Shown piece after piece: positions 1 through 9,120 of a DNA stretch of 64,000 nt (positions are counted from its first letter, which is position 1; the number at the start of each line of letters is the position of its first letter). The notes under the pieces are model-generated. The model saw nothing but the letters and a program-made list of their open reading frames with translations. It did no database searches and was not told the DNA's origin. Both the position numbers and the translations under genes were made by a program. Source of the stretch: Tenuifilaceae bacterium CYCD (GTDB lineage: Bacteria > Bacteroidota > Bacteroidia > Bacteroidales > Tenuifilaceae); contig AP027304.1 of NCBI GenBank assembly GCA_036322835.1, forward strand, positions 2,914,001 through 2,978,000, read 5' to 3'.

Positions 1-2679
1 TTGCGATGCTTTAATCCCAACGTGGTCAATCTCAAACATCGATGGAGGAAGGGCGTTTGGCATTCTGCCAAGCATATAACCTGTGGCAGTCTCAATAAAG
101 TTGTAATCGAGCACTTTCGATACGAATGGGAAACTGCGACTTGCTCTAAGGTTGCACTCAATCACCTTTATATCGTTGTTCTTTGCGAGCAGCTGCATAT
201 TGAACGGCCCTGTAATTTTGAGTTCGCGGGCTATCTCCTTGGCTATCTTCCTAATTCGGCGGATAGTTTCGAAGTAGAGTTTCTGTGGAGGGAAAACTAG
301 CGTAGCATCGCCAGAGTGTACTCCGGCAAACTCAACGTGTTCCGATATGGCGTCGAACATAACCTCGCCATTGTTGGCCACAGCATCGTACTCAATTTCC
401 TTGGCTCCCTCAATAAACTCGCTAACCACAACTGGATGCGTTTTGGATACGTTGGCAGCAAGTTTAAGGTAATCCCTTAGTTCATCGGCGTTGGATACTA
501 CATTCATTGCTGAGCCCGATAGAACGTAGGATGGACGAATAAGTACCGGGTAGCCAACCTCATCAACAAAATGTTCAACCTCCTCGAAGGTTGAAAGTTG
601 CTTCCAGCGTGGCTGGTCAATTTCTAATCTGTCCAACATCTCCGAAAACTTTTGCCTGTCTTCCGCTTTATCAATGGAATCGGGCGAAGTGCCTAGTATT
701 CTAACTCCAACCTGGTGTAGTCGCATTGCTAAGTTGTTGGGAATCTGGCCGCCAACCGAAACTATCACTCCTATGGGTTCTTCCATATCAACAATGTCTA
801 AAACCCGCTCAAACGTTAACTCGTCGAAGTAAAGTCGGTCGCACATATCGTAATCGGTGCTAACTGTTTCGGGGTTGTAGTTTATCATCACCGATTTGTA
901 GCCAAGTTTGCGAATTTCGTTTACTGCACTTACGGTGCACCAGTCGAACTCAACCGAACTGCCTATGCGGTATGCCCCAGAACCAAGCACAATCACTGTT
1001 TTATCCTTGCTGTTATGCTTAATATCGTTCTCAATTCCGTGGTAAGTTGCATACAGGTAGGCTGTTTCCGAAGGGTACTCGGCTGCAAGGGTATCAATCT
1101 GCTTAATGCAAGGTTGTATTCCAACACTTTTCCGATGGTTCCTTACTTTTATTTGGTATTTCTCAATTTCTTTGGGCTCTGGGTTGAATATTAGTCGGGC
1201 AATTTGAAAGTCCGAAAAACCTTTCTTTTTGGCATCGAGCAAAAGCTCGTAATCCATCTCGTCCAAAGATTTTATCGTTTCAATCTGGTTCTTCATCGAT
1301 ATGATATTCTGCATTTTATAGAGGAACCAGATGTCAATTTTGGTCAACTCGTGAATCTTTTCAATTGTCCAACCCTTTTCCATCGCTTCGGCAATTGCAA
1401 ATATTCGCTGGTCGGTAGGGTGGGTGAGGGCTTCCTCCAAGTTGGGGAAACTCAACTTAGGATTTGCCACCAAACCGTGCATTCCCTGACCAATCATTCT
1501 GAGCCCTTTCTGTATGGCCTCCTCGAATGTGCGACCTATTGCCATAACCTCGCCCACGCTTTTCATAGATGAGCCAATTTCGCGGGTAACACCCTGGAAC
1601 TTGTTTAAATCCCAGCGGGGAATTTTTACAACGATGTAATCGAGTGCAGGTTCAAAGCAGGCAGTTGTGGTTTGCGTTACCGAGTTTTTAAGTTGATGCA
1701 GCCCGTAACCCAAGCCCAATTTTGCTGCCACAAAGGCAAGTGGATAGCCAGTGGCTTTTGATGCCAGTGCTGATGAACGCGATAGCCTTGCGTTTACCTC
1801 AATAACCCTGTAGTCCTCGCTGTTTGGGTCGAACGCGTACTGAACGTTGCACTCGCCAACAACACCCAAATGGCGGATTATTTTTATTGATAGCGCCCGT
1901 AATTTGTGGTACTCGGAGTTAGTTAGTGTTTGCGATGGCGCCACCACAATACTCTCGCCTGTATGGATTCCAAGGGGGTCGAAGTTCTCCATATTACAAA
2001 CCGTGATGCAGTTATCGAACCTATCGCGCACAACCTCGTACTCAACCTCTTTCCATCCTTTGAGCGACTCCTCCACCAGAATTTGCGTAGCGTATGCAAA
2101 TGCATTTACAGCAAGAGTTCTCAGCTCGTCCTCATTGGAGCAGAATCCACTCCCTTGTCCGCCCAGTGTGAATGCGGCCCTTATAATTAAAGGAAAACCA
2201 ATCTTTCTTGCGGCATTTAGTGCTTCGTCAACACTTTCAACAGCAATGCTTTTGGGTGTTTTTACATCAATTTCAAGCAGTTTATTGGCGAATAGTTCTC
2301 TATCCTCGGTATTGATAATTGTTTCAACAGGAGTGCCAAGCACCTGGATGTTGTGCTTTGCAAGTATTCCGCTTTTGTAGAGTTGTGTTCCGCAATTCAG
2401 CGCGGTTTGCCCGCCAAACGATAGAAAAATACCATCGGGATGTTCCTTCTCAATTACTTTCTCCACAAAGTACGGGGTAACTGGCAGGAAGTAAACCTTA
2501 TCGGCTATTCCTTTGCTGGTTTGCACGGTAGCAATGTTTGGGTTGATAAGTATTGTGCTTATTCCTTCCTCCTTTAGTGCCTTTAATGCTTGCGAGCCGC
2601 TGTAGTCGAATTCGCCTGCCTCGCCAATTTTCAGCGCACCTGAGCCTAGAACTAGGACTTTCTTATATTGGTTTTTCAT
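1..2679 (-). CDS. carB: carbamoyl-phosphate synthase large subunit, 3' end cut by window edge
   Basis: Makes carbamoyl phosphate from bicarbonate, ATP and ammonia passed on by CarA, feeding pyrimidine and arginine synthesis in the cytosol. The reading frame is open for 893 codons from ATG at 2677-2679 to the left edge. It begins [19 protein letters not shown] and holds the first ATP-grasp half (about residues 1-400), the connecting domain, and the second half, which restarts with [20 protein letters not shown] near residue 555. About 180 C-terminal residues, including the MGS-like allosteric domain, lie outside the window, judging from the usual length of about 1,070. It follows carA by 54 bases and is surely cotranscribed. 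Identity is certain; completeness cannot be judged. Confidence 0.96.
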   Translation of the reverse strand, partial: MKNQYKKVLVLGSGALKIGEAGEFDYSGSQALKALKEEGISTILINPNIATVQTSKGIADKVYFLPVTPYFVEKVIEKEHPDGIFLSFGGQTALNCGTQLYKSGILAKHNIQVLGTPVETIINTEDRELFANKLLEIDVKTPKSIAVESVDEALNAARKIGFPLIIRAAFTLGGQGSGFCSNEDELRTLAVNAFAYATQILVEESLKGWKEVEYEVVRDRFDNCITVCNMENFDPLGIHTGESIVVAPSQTLTNSEYHKLRALSIKIIRHLGVVGECNVQYAFDPNSEDYRVIEVNARLSRSSALASKATGYPLAFVAAKLGLGYGLHQLKNSVTQTTTACFEPALDYIVVKIPRWDLNKFQGVTREIGSSMKSVGEVMAIGRTFEEAIQKGLRMIGQGMHGLVANPKLSFPNLEEALTHPTDQRIFAIAEAMEKGWTIEKIHELTKIDIWFLYKMQNIISMKNQIETIKSLDEMDYELLLDAKKKGFSDFQIARLIFNPEPKEIEKYQIKVRNHRKSVGIQPCIKQIDTLAAEYPSETAYLYATYHGIENDIKHNSKDKTVIVLGSGAYRIGSSVEFDWCTVSAVNEIRKLGYKSVMINYNPETVSTDYDMCDRLYFDELTFERVLDIVDMEEPIGVIVSVGGQIPNNLAMRLHQVGVRILGTSPDSIDKAEDRQKFSEMLDRLEIDQPRWKQLSTFEEVEHFVDEVGYPVLIRPSYVLSGSAMNVVSNADELRDYLKLAANVSKTHPVVVSEFIEGAKEIEYDAVANNGEVMFDAISEHVEFAGVHSGDATLVFPPQKLYFETIRRIRKIAKEIARELKITGPFNMQLLAKNNDIKVIECNLRASRSFPFVSKVLDYNFIETATGYMLGRMPNALPPSMFEIDHVGIKASQ

Positions 2680-2683
2680 TATT

Positions 2684-2711
2684 AGTTAAAGGTTAAAGGT
2701 TAAACGTTAAA
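2684..2711. repeat. four-copy 7-bp tandem repeat between carA and carB
   Basis: Four heptamers in a row (AGTTAAA, GGTTAAA, GGTTAAA, CGTTAAA) fill the carA-carB spacer just upstream of the carB start. Copy number could change by slippage and alter the spacing ahead of carB. No function is shown. Confidence 0.6.
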
Positions 2712-2733
2712 AGATTTATTATCATTCTATCTT

Positions 2734-3816
2734 CTAAATTCTAGTTTCTGACTTTTCTATCATTCCAATAAACTCGTCAAACAAAAACTCAGTGTCGTTG
2801 GGTCCGCCCGATGCCTCTGGGTGAAACTGCGCTGCGAATATTGGCTTGGTTTTATGTTTAATACCTTCGCAGGTGCCATCGTTGGCATTCTCGAAGAGAA
2901 TTTCCCAATCGTTGGGTAGGGTAGAGGTGTCAACCGCAAATCCGTGATTTTGCGATGTAATAAAGCATCGGTTTGTGCCTTTTAGTATTACAGGCTGGTT
3001 GTGGCTTCGGTGTCCGTAAGGTAGTTTGTAGGTGTTGGCTCCCGATGCCAGTACAAGCAGTTGGTTTCCCAAGCATATGCCCATTATGGGTTTGTCAATT
3101 GCCATTGCTTTTTTTAGGTGATTGATTGTTTCGATGTTCATTTTTGGGTCGCCGGGGCCGTTGGAGATAAAGAGCCCGTCGTAATCTTCGTTTGTAAAGT
3201 CGTAGTTGTATGGAACTCGAACTATAGTTGTATCCCTATTCAGAAGACACCTTATTATATTGTTTTTTACTCCACAATCCACCAGGACAATTTTGTGCTT
3301 ACCGTTTCCGTAGGTGATTTTCTGCTTTATTGAAACCTGTTCAACCAGGTTTTGCTTGTTGGGGTCAATCCAATCCATATCGTTATCAACTATTATTTTT
3401 CCAAGCATACAGCCGTGTTCGCGGATTTTCTTTGTCAATGCTCTGGTATCGAGCCCCGATATTGCTGGGATTTTATGCTCAATAAGCCAGTCCGATAGAC
3501 TTTTGCTGGCATTCCAGTGGCTGTAGGTTTCGCTATACTCCGTTACCACCAATCCCGATATATGTATTTTGTCCGATTCCCAGAACTTTTGGATGTTTCC
3601 ATCGGTATCGCTATCGGGGACACCGTAGTTACCAATAAGTGGAAATGTGGCAACAAGTATTTGACCGCGGTACGATGGGTCGGTCAAACTTTCGGGGTAG
3701 CCATTCATTGCAGTGTTAAAAACCGCTTCGCCAGCGGAGCTTCCGTGATACCCAAAGGAGTAGCCCGTGTATTCGCTGCCATCCTCCAGTACCAGTTTTG
3801 CTTTAATTTTCTCCAT
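2734..3816 (-). CDS. carA: carbamoyl-phosphate synthase small (glutaminase) subunit
   Basis: Hydrolyses glutamine and channels the ammonia to CarB. The 360 residues have the usual length. The N-terminal CarA domain covers about 1-150 and the class I glutamine amidotransferase domain about 172-355, with nucleophile C248 in GICLGNQLL and catalytic H332/E334 in FHPEASGG. The ATG at 3816 is preceded by a leader that carries two intrinsic terminators, and an overlapping small frame ends two bases before this start, so expression is probably controlled by attenuation. It is the first gene of a carAB operon. Identity is certain. Confidence 0.97.
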   Translation of the reverse strand: MEKIKAKLVLEDGSEYTGYSFGYHGSSAGEAVFNTAMNGYPESLTDPSYRGQILVATFPLIGNYGVPDSDTDGNIQKFWESDKIHISGLVVTEYSETYSHWNASKSLSDWLIEHKIPAISGLDTRALTKKIREHGCMLGKIIVDNDMDWIDPNKQNLVEQVSIKQKITYGNGKHKIVLVDCGVKNNIIRCLLNRDTTIVRVPYNYDFTNEDYDGLFISNGPGDPKMNIETINHLKKAMAIDKPIMGICLGNQLLVLASGANTYKLPYGHRSHNQPVILKGTNRCFITSQNHGFAVDTSTLPNDWEILFENANDGTCEGIKHKTKPIFAAQFHPEASGGPNDTEFLFDEFIGMIEKSETRI

Positions 3817-3818
3817 TG

Positions 3819-4019
3819 TTATGCTTGGTTAAGTGAAATAAAAAAGGGTTGACAATAGTCAACCCCAGTATGATTAGCTGTATGATTTGAATCAGATAAT
3901 GGTCCTAGGTAGGCAAAAAAAAAGTCTGCCAATTTTGGCAGACTTAAATATTTAAACGATAGTAAACTTTCGAACCTTGTGTGCTTGTTGCTTAGTAATA
4001 TTTCCTTTGATTGCGACAT
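3819..4019 (-). CDS. possible leader peptide of carAB
   Basis: A 66-codon frame (begins MSQSKEILLSNKHTRF) starts about 13 bases after the predicted transcription start and runs in frame through both terminator hairpins. It stops with TAA at 3821-3819, two bases before the carA ATG. It resembles no protein I know. Its position recalls the E. coli pyrL leader, whose translation through the pyrBI terminator is part of UTP-sensed attenuation. The peptide itself is probably unimportant. It could also be a chance frame. Confidence 0.35.
   Translation of the reverse strand: MSQSKEILLSNKHTRFESLLSFKYLSLPKLADFFFAYLGPLSDSNHTANHTGVDYCQPFFISLNQA
3840..3865 (-). terminator. promoter-proximal intrinsic terminator in carA leader
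   Basis: Read on the minus strand, an 8-bp perfect stem (GGGTTGAC/GTCAACCC, arms 3858-3865 and 3846-3853) with a 4-base loop is followed by six T. It ends 24 bases before the carA start, so it must be bypassed for carA to be made. This makes it an attenuator rather than an ordinary gene end. Confidence 0.75.
3914..3945 (-). terminator. strong intrinsic terminator inside carA leader
   Basis: On the minus strand a 9-bp perfect stem (AAGTCTGCC/GGCAGACTT, arms 3937-3945 and 3922-3930) with a 6-base loop leads into nine T. It lies about 90 bases downstream of the predicted start of transcription and about 100 bases upstream of carA. Confidence 0.85.
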
Positions 4020-4038
4020 CAATGTTTTAATTACAGCA

Positions 4039-4071
4039 CAAAGATAGCTATTGTTTTTTATCTGTGGCAAA
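4039..4071 (-). promoter_or_regulatory. Bacteroidetes-type promoter for the carAB leader
   Basis: On the minus strand there is a -7 box TATCTTTG (4046-4039, matching TAnnTTTG) and a -33 box TTTG (4071-4068), spaced by 21 bases. The predicted start is near 4032, giving a leader of about 215 bases before carA. Confidence 0.65.
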
Positions 4072-4118
4072 ATTTTCTAAAAATTAAGCTGAGGAGTTTG
4101 GTGGTGATTAAAGATTTA

Positions 4119-4159
4119 ACCACGAAGGCGCTTAAGGTATGGCACAAAGGCACACAAAG
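4119..4159. repeat. intergenic 'ACCACGAAGGC..CACAAAGGCACACAAAG' motif
   Basis: A purine-rich stretch of related CACAAAGGC units sits in the spacer between carA and the toxin gene. I recognise this type as a common low-complexity intergenic repeat in Bacteroidetes genomes. Only one block is present here and no function is known. Confidence 0.35.
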
Positions 4160-4190
4160 AAAACCTATAGTAACATTTTTGGTTTGTTGT

Positions 4191-4505
4191 TTATTTTCTC
4201 TTCTGATTAGGAATGATTTTATCTTCAGGATTTCGTCTGCAATCCCAAACCATTACTATTAGTATGGTCTATTCAATAATTTCATAGATTATTTGATAGT
4301 CTCCTGTAATAAAAGCTCTAACAGAGTCCATCTCAGTCTGTATTCCCGAAAAAGGATTCCTTGAAATTAGACTTATGCTTTTATTAATTTTGGAATTGAT
4401 TTTTCTACTATAGGTTGCGTTTCCATTTCTCTGAAAGTAGAAATCTAAAATGTCGAGTAAGTCGAGACGAGCCTCAATTGACCATTCTACTTTGTACTTA
4501 ACCAT
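4191..4505 (-). pseudogene. RelE/ParE-family toxin interrupted by an amber codon
   Basis: The frame starts MVKYKVEWSIEARLDLLDIL and reads as a RelE/ParE-superfamily mRNA interferase or gyrase toxin up to DYQIIYEIIE. There a TAG stops it at residue 79 (4271-4269). The next codons in the same frame encode TILIVMVWDCRRNPEDKI, which is the missing family C-terminus (compare the usual 'V..V.DtRqNP' ending), up to TAA at 4193-4191. One base change (for example AAG to TAG) would explain it. The intact protein would be about 104 residues, the normal size. The start overlaps the antitoxin end by 19 bases. The toxin is either dead, truncated to 78 residues, or made only by readthrough. Confidence 0.8.
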
Positions 4506-4723
4506 TGGTTAATCTCAAGTTTTAGAGATTCATTTGAAATGGTTTGACCTTTTTTCAGTTGTTCTCTACCGTTTTCGATTCTTTTCTTTTGGTAGTCAGA
4601 TAGTTTGTATGAACCCTCGGACACCTTGGATTCAATGATTGTTTTTATGGCATTCAAAAATGATGCATCATCAATATGTGATAGATACTCGGTAATTACC
4701 TGTCTTAATTCAATGGTGCTCAT
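4487..4723 (-). CDS. type II toxin-antitoxin antitoxin
   Basis: A small 78-residue protein (from MSTIELRQVITEY) directly precedes and overlaps the toxin gene, the standard antitoxin-toxin order. It is helical and charged, with GREQLKKGQTISNESLKLEINQWLSTK at the end, which matches the C-terminal part of antitoxins of RelE/ParE partners. The ATG at 4723 is preferred over the one at 4756 because a TAnnTTTG box at 4748-4741 puts the transcription start near 4734, downstream of 4756. It is probably autoregulated. The family assignment is by pattern and position. Confidence 0.7.
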   Translation of the reverse strand: MSTIELRQVITEYLSHIDDASFLNAIKTIIESKVSEGSYKLSDYQKKRIENGREQLKKGQTISNESLKLEINQWLSTK

Positions 4724-4740
4724 ATCAAAAGTTCTTTTGA

Positions 4741-4771
4741 CAAAGTTAAGGAACATTTATGCAAGATGCAA
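4741..4771 (-). promoter_or_regulatory. promoter of the toxin-antitoxin pair
   Basis: On the minus strand there is a -7 box TAACTTTG (4748-4741) and a -33 TTG (4771-4769), 20 bases apart. It decides the antitoxin start at 4723. Confidence 0.6.
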
Positions 4772-4861
4772 TTCTGTGGGGAGGTTTTTCGGTTAACTCC
4801 TTCACTTACAAAAGACGCTTGTATATTAGCATTGCAAAGGATGCAATGATTGTAAGAACAA

Positions 4862-5671
4862 TTAAATCTTCCTCCAACCCGAATCGCCGTTCGCTTCAAA
4901 AACTGAAGCAAAATCTGGTCGCTGGGGAATATCTATGAAAGGGTAGGTGATTTTTGTTAGGTAAAGTCCTTGTGGGTAGGCAATGGTAATTTCGCTGGGA
5001 CGGTGTTTGCCAGAAAGAATTCCTTCAAATTCATCGATGGAAAGTTCGCCAGCACCAATGTCCAGCATCCGTTTAACAATAATTCGAATCATCCCTTTGG
5101 TGAACCTATCGGCGGATATCTGAAGTCTCATCCTTTCTCCATTAGGACTCACAAAAAAATCGACTGCCTTAACATTGCAAGTGTTGTTATCGTTCTTTAG
5201 GGGTGTTTTGCAGAACAATGAGAAATCGCTGTAGTTGGGTATCAAACTCATCGCTTTGCTCATCAACTCAAAGTTTAGTTTTTGTCCTTCGTAAAGCAAA
5301 CTAAGTTCTTTTAGGAATGGATTTTTGAAAGTATGAATAAAGTAGTTGTAGGTACGCTCCACGGCATCTAGCTGCGCATGTGGGTAACCCTCCATTGGTA
5401 TTATGTCGAAAACAGCAATATCGGCAGGTAGGGCTTTGTTTAAGCGAAATATAGTATCGGAGTGTAGCGGCTCGTAATAATCAAAGTGGAAGATGTACTG
5501 CACTGCGTGCACCATAGCATCAGTCCTACCACAACCAAGGCAGGTTATGGGTTCTTTCAGAACTGCGCTAAATACTTTCTGTAGAACATCCTGTACGGTG
5601 GCCATGCCAGTCTGCTTTTGCCAGCCGCGGTAGTTGTAACCATTAAATCCTATATGAACGAAATACCTCAA
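4862..5671 (-). CDS. truA: tRNA pseudouridine(38-40) synthase TruA
   Basis: Isomerises uridines 38-40 in the tRNA anticodon arm. The 269 residues have the normal size. The catalytic aspartate is D51 in CGRTDAMVHA; most family members have G where this one has M53. The start MRYFVHIGFNGYNYRGWQ is typical, and the family's C-terminal region with MIRIIVKRMLDIGAGEL is present. It is a single gene upstream of the toxin-antitoxin pair. Confidence 0.95.
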   Translation of the reverse strand: MRYFVHIGFNGYNYRGWQKQTGMATVQDVLQKVFSAVLKEPITCLGCGRTDAMVHAVQYIFHFDYYEPLHSDTIFRLNKALPADIAVFDIIPMEGYPHAQLDAVERTYNYFIHTFKNPFLKELSLLYEGQKLNFELMSKAMSLIPNYSDFSLFCKTPLKNDNNTCNVKAVDFFVSPNGERMRLQISADRFTKGMIRIIVKRMLDIGAGELSIDEFEGILSGKHRPSEITIAYPQGLYLTKITYPFIDIPQRPDFASVFEANGDSGWRKI

Positions 5672-5744
5672 TGTTGATTAATTTGCTGCAAAACTACGCA
5701 AACTAGGTTGGTTTTGCAATTAACAAATACTCTTATGGATATTT

Positions 5745-6257
5745 CTACCTTACAATGGAGTAAATCATCTCATCGCAAAACTGGCCGTTCTTAAAGCAGG
5801 CCTTTTTTAGCGTGGCTTCAAGCGTAAAACCAGCCTTTTCCAAAACCCTTTGCGATGCTTTGTTAAAGCTGAAGGGACGGGCGTAAATTCTAACTATATC
5901 AAAGGTGCGGAAACCGTAATCAACAATCTGCTTTATTGCCTCAGGTATAATTCTTTTTCCCCAGTATGGCTCGGCAAGCCAGTAACCACACTCGGCAGAT
6001 TTGCGGTGTATATCTGTTTGTACAAATATTCCAATAGAGCCACAGGCCTCGCCATTAATTTCAATGGCAAAGATTGTGTACGGCTCGTTCTGTATGGCCA
6101 TTGAAAGGAACTTTTTGGCATCGTCCAAGCCGTAAGGGTTTGGAAAGCCATCGGTGAGGTTTGCCGCAATTTTTGGATTGTTGGCGTACTTAGCAATGCT
6201 CTCGGCATCGGATTCCCTGAATGGGCGGAGGGTGAATTTTTGGGTAGTTGAACTCAT
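5745..6257 (-). CDS. GNAT-family N-acetyltransferase (RimJ/RimL-like)
   Basis: A 170-residue protein of the acetyl-CoA-dependent N-acetyltransferase 3 type. Diagnostic parts are the start TLRPFRESDAESIAKYANNP, a core EINGEACGSIGIFV, the GYWLAEPYWGKRIIPEAIKQ acetyl-CoA-binding region, and the ending NKASQRVLEKAGFTLEA. The substrate cannot be told; RimJ/RimL relatives act on protein N-termini or small amines. It lies downstream of alaS but is separated from it by a terminator. Confidence 0.88.
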   Translation of the reverse strand: MSSTTQKFTLRPFRESDAESIAKYANNPKIAANLTDGFPNPYGLDDAKKFLSMAIQNEPYTIFAIEINGEACGSIGIFVQTDIHRKSAECGYWLAEPYWGKRIIPEAIKQIVDYGFRTFDIVRIYARPFSFNKASQRVLEKAGFTLEATLKKACFKNGQFCDEMIYSIVR

Positions 6258-6299
6258 AGTCAGATTTCTTTATCCAATTTTATAAAATTTTCCGATAAC

Positions 6300-6328
6300 A
6301 AAAAAACGCCACCAAAAAAGGCGGCGTT
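6300..6328 (-). terminator. intrinsic terminator after alaS
   Basis: On the minus strand the arms AACGCCGCC and GGTGGCGTT pair with one mismatch around a 6-base loop and run into seven T. It sits 23 bases past the alaS stop. Confidence 0.8.
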
Positions 6329-6350
6329 ATATGGTTTACATTAATGCTAC

Positions 6351-8969
6351 TTACTTTATAATCTGTACTGCCTTAGCAATGGCCGATTCTAGTCCTGCTG
6401 GATTTTTACCACCTGCAGTTGCGTAGAATGCTTGTCCACCGCCACCACCTTGTATTTCCTTAGCGGCCTCGCGTACAATATTCGATGCGTTTAGCTGGCG
6501 TGCCTCTACTAGTTTGTCGGAAATCATAATGGTTAGAACTGCTTTTCCGGCAATTTCAGCACCAAGCACTAGGTAAAGGTCGGCAACCTCGTTCTTAAGC
6601 TGGAAAGCTAAGTCCTTAATGGCATCGGCGTTACTAACTGTAACACACTCGCTGATAATGTTGATACCATCGTGCTGCTGAACTTTTTGCTTTAGGATCG
6701 ATTTAATCTCCTTAAGCTTTTCAGACTGGAACATCTCAATTTCCTTGCGTAGGGCTTCGTTCTCCTCAACCAATTTTGTGGCAGCCTGAGTTACACTTGC
6801 AGGGTTGCCAAGGATTGTTTTAATCTCCTTGATTGTTTCCACCTGTGAGTAAACAAACTCCTCTGCTTTAACGCCAGTGATGGCCTCAATTCTGCGTACA
6901 CCAGCAGCAATAGCACTTTCCGATGTTAGCTTGAACAGTCCAATTTGTCCGGTTGCGTGAACGTGCGTTCCACCGCAAAGCTCCACCGATTCGCCAAAGC
7001 GGATAACCCTTACAGAGTCGCCATACTTTTCGCCGAATAGCGCCATAGCACCCATTTGCTGAGCGTGCTCCATAGGAACATCGCGGTGCTCGTCCAGTGC
7101 AATATTCTGACGAATAGCACGGTTTACAAGCTTCTCCACCTGACGGATTTCCTCTTCGGTCATCTTTTGGAAATGCGAGAAGTCGAAACGTAGGTAGTCT
7201 GGGCCAACCAACGAGCCTTTTTGCTCAACGTGTGTTCCAAGAACTTTACGTAGCGCATTGTGCAGTAGGTGAGTGGCAGAGTGGTTATTTGCTGTGCTAG
7301 TTCTGTTCTCCACATTAACCTTGGCAAAAAACTGCGCTTTTGGCTTGTTAGGTAGGCGGTCAACCTGATGAATAATCAAGTTGTTTTCTTTGAATGTATT
7401 GATAACGTTGATAGGTTCACCATCGCCTTCAATTGTTCCGCTGTCGCCAACCTGTCCACCCGACTCGGCGTAGAATGGAGTTTTATCAAGTACAATATGG
7501 TATTGCTCAGTTCCCTTAGTTTTTACGGTACGCATTTTTGCAATACGCACATCGGCTTTTAGCGAGTCGTATCCAACAAACTCAACCTCGTCGATATTCA
7601 GAATTTCTTCCCAATCGTTCGCTTCTACTGAAGCATCGGCGCGCGAACGCTCCTTTTGTGTGGCCATTTCGGCATCAAACTCCTTGCGGTTAACGCCAAG
7701 GTCGTTTTCACGTAGAATTAGCTCGGTTAAATCGAGTGGGAAGCCAAATGTATCGTAAAGTACAAATGCTTCTTTTCCCGATATCTCAGAAAGCTTTTCT
7801 TTTTTGGCCTTATCGATTTGTTGATCTAGAAGACGAATACCTGTCTCCAAAGTGTGAAGGAATGCTGCCTCCTCCTTATTAATTACGTTGATAATTAAAT
7901 CCTTTTGAGCTTTCAGTTCTGGGAAGTGGTTGCCCATTTGCTCCACCAAAACTGGCACAAGGCTATCGATAAATGGTTCTCTGAAATTTAGGAATGTATA
8001 GCCGTAACGTACAGCACGGCGTAAAATCCTACGGATTACATAGCCAGCCTTAACGTTCGATGGTAACTGACCATCGGCAATGGAGAAGCTGATTGCACGA
8101 AGATGGTCGGCAATTACACGCATTGCAACATCAGCCTTTTGGTCCTTGCCGTAATCAATTCCGCACATCTGCGATATGCGGTTGATAATTGGCGTGAATA
8201 CGTCGGTATCATAGTTACTCTTTTTACCCTGCGTAACCATTGCCAAACGCTCAAAGCCCATTCCGGTATCAACATGCTTTGCAGGAAGAGGCTCTAACGA
8301 TCCGTTTGCTTTACGGTTATACTGAATGAACACAAGGTTCCAAATCTCAATTACCTGTGGGTGGCCAGTATTAACCATTTTGTGTCCGGGAATTGCCTTG
8401 CGTTCCTCGTCGCTGCGGATATCCACGTGGATTTCGGTGCAAGGACCACAAGGACCAGTATCGCCCATTTCCCAGAAGTTATCTTTTTTATTTCCTAAAA
8501 GAATACGCTCCTCGGGTAAATATTTTTTCCAACGATTCATAGCTTCGGAGTCCATTTCAACCCCTTCATTAGGGCTACCCTCAAAAACGGTTGCGTAAAC
8601 TCTCTCTTTATCAATTTTAAGAACATCAATTAAAAATTCCCAGCCCCAGTCAATGGCTTCGTTTTTAAAATAATCGCCAAACGACCAGTTACCCAACATC
8701 TCAAACATGGTGTGGTGGTAAGTATCGTGTCCAACCTCCTCAAGATCGTTGTGCTTCCCCGATACGCGTAAACATTTTTGTGAGTCAGCAATTCTGGGAT
8801 ATTTGACAGGAGAGTTGCCTAGGAAAATATCTTTAAACTGATTCATCCCCGCATTAGTAAACATCAGGGTTGGATCGTTCTTAATTACCATAGGAGCCGA
8901 TGGAACAATCTGGTGAGATTTGCTCTTGAAAAATTCCAAAAATGCGGTTCTAAGTTCTATTGAGTTCAT
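6351..8969 (-). CDS. alaS: alanyl-tRNA synthetase
   Basis: Charges tRNA-Ala in the cytosol. The 872 residues form the full enzyme: class II catalytic core (about 1-240), tRNA-recognition domain (about 240-450), editing domain with zinc ligands H563 and H567 (HSATHLLH) and C665/H669 ([10 protein letters not shown]), and a C-terminal DHHA1 domain ending [20 protein letters not shown]. The ATG at 8969 gives the usual [14 protein letters not shown] start. It is divergent from the M23 peptidase genes across a 151-base spacer with a symmetrical pair of promoter boxes. Confidence 0.98.
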   Translation of the reverse strand: MNSIELRTAFLEFFKSKSHQIVPSAPMVIKNDPTLMFTNAGMNQFKDIFLGNSPVKYPRIADSQKCLRVSGKHNDLEEVGHDTYHHTMFEMLGNWSFGDYFKNEAIDWGWEFLIDVLKIDKERVYATVFEGSPNEGVEMDSEAMNRWKKYLPEERILLGNKKDNFWEMGDTGPCGPCTEIHVDIRSDEERKAIPGHKMVNTGHPQVIEIWNLVFIQYNRKANGSLEPLPAKHVDTGMGFERLAMVTQGKKSNYDTDVFTPIINRISQMCGIDYGKDQKADVAMRVIADHLRAISFSIADGQLPSNVKAGYVIRRILRRAVRYGYTFLNFREPFIDSLVPVLVEQMGNHFPELKAQKDLIINVINKEEAAFLHTLETGIRLLDQQIDKAKKEKLSEISGKEAFVLYDTFGFPLDLTELILRENDLGVNRKEFDAEMATQKERSRADASVEANDWEEILNIDEVEFVGYDSLKADVRIAKMRTVKTKGTEQYHIVLDKTPFYAESGGQVGDSGTIEGDGEPINVINTFKENNLIIHQVDRLPNKPKAQFFAKVNVENRTSTANNHSATHLLHNALRKVLGTHVEQKGSLVGPDYLRFDFSHFQKMTEEEIRQVEKLVNRAIRQNIALDEHRDVPMEHAQQMGAMALFGEKYGDSVRVIRFGESVELCGGTHVHATGQIGLFKLTSESAIAAGVRRIEAITGVKAEEFVYSQVETIKEIKTILGNPASVTQAATKLVEENEALRKEIEMFQSEKLKEIKSILKQKVQQHDGINIISECVTVSNADAIKDLAFQLKNEVADLYLVLGAEIAGKAVLTIMISDKLVEARQLNASNIVREAAKEIQGGGGGQAFYATAGGKNPAGLESAIAKAVQIIK

Positions 8970-9035
8970 AAATATCTTGATTTGAAACTGTTAATTTTAA
9001 TTATTTAATCATTTTAGTAAAAAAAATTATATTTT

Positions 9036-9051
9036 AGCTTTGCAAAATTAT
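9036..9051. promoter_or_regulatory. abutting, symmetrical -7 boxes for alaS and the M23 genes
   Basis: TAGCTTTG (9036-9043, plus strand) is immediately followed by CAAAATTA, which is TAATTTTG on the minus strand (9051-9044). Both fit TAnnTTTG, so one 16-bp element could direct transcription both ways. The -33 boxes are weak. Confidence 0.45.
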
Positions 9052-9120
9052 AATTTTACCTTAGTTTTGTTGCCATTAGTCAAAATGGAATAATTATCAA
9101 TAACTTAGCAAAAGTAATAG

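Noticed and set aside
3970-3995. GGTTCGAAAG on the minus strand as a tRNA T-arm
   Set aside because: No matching acceptor, D or anticodon stems are present around it; the stretch lies inside the carA leader.
4011-4262. Plus-strand 83-codon frame between carA and the toxin
   Set aside because: It overlaps the minus-strand promoter and intergenic repeat and shows no protein-like pattern.
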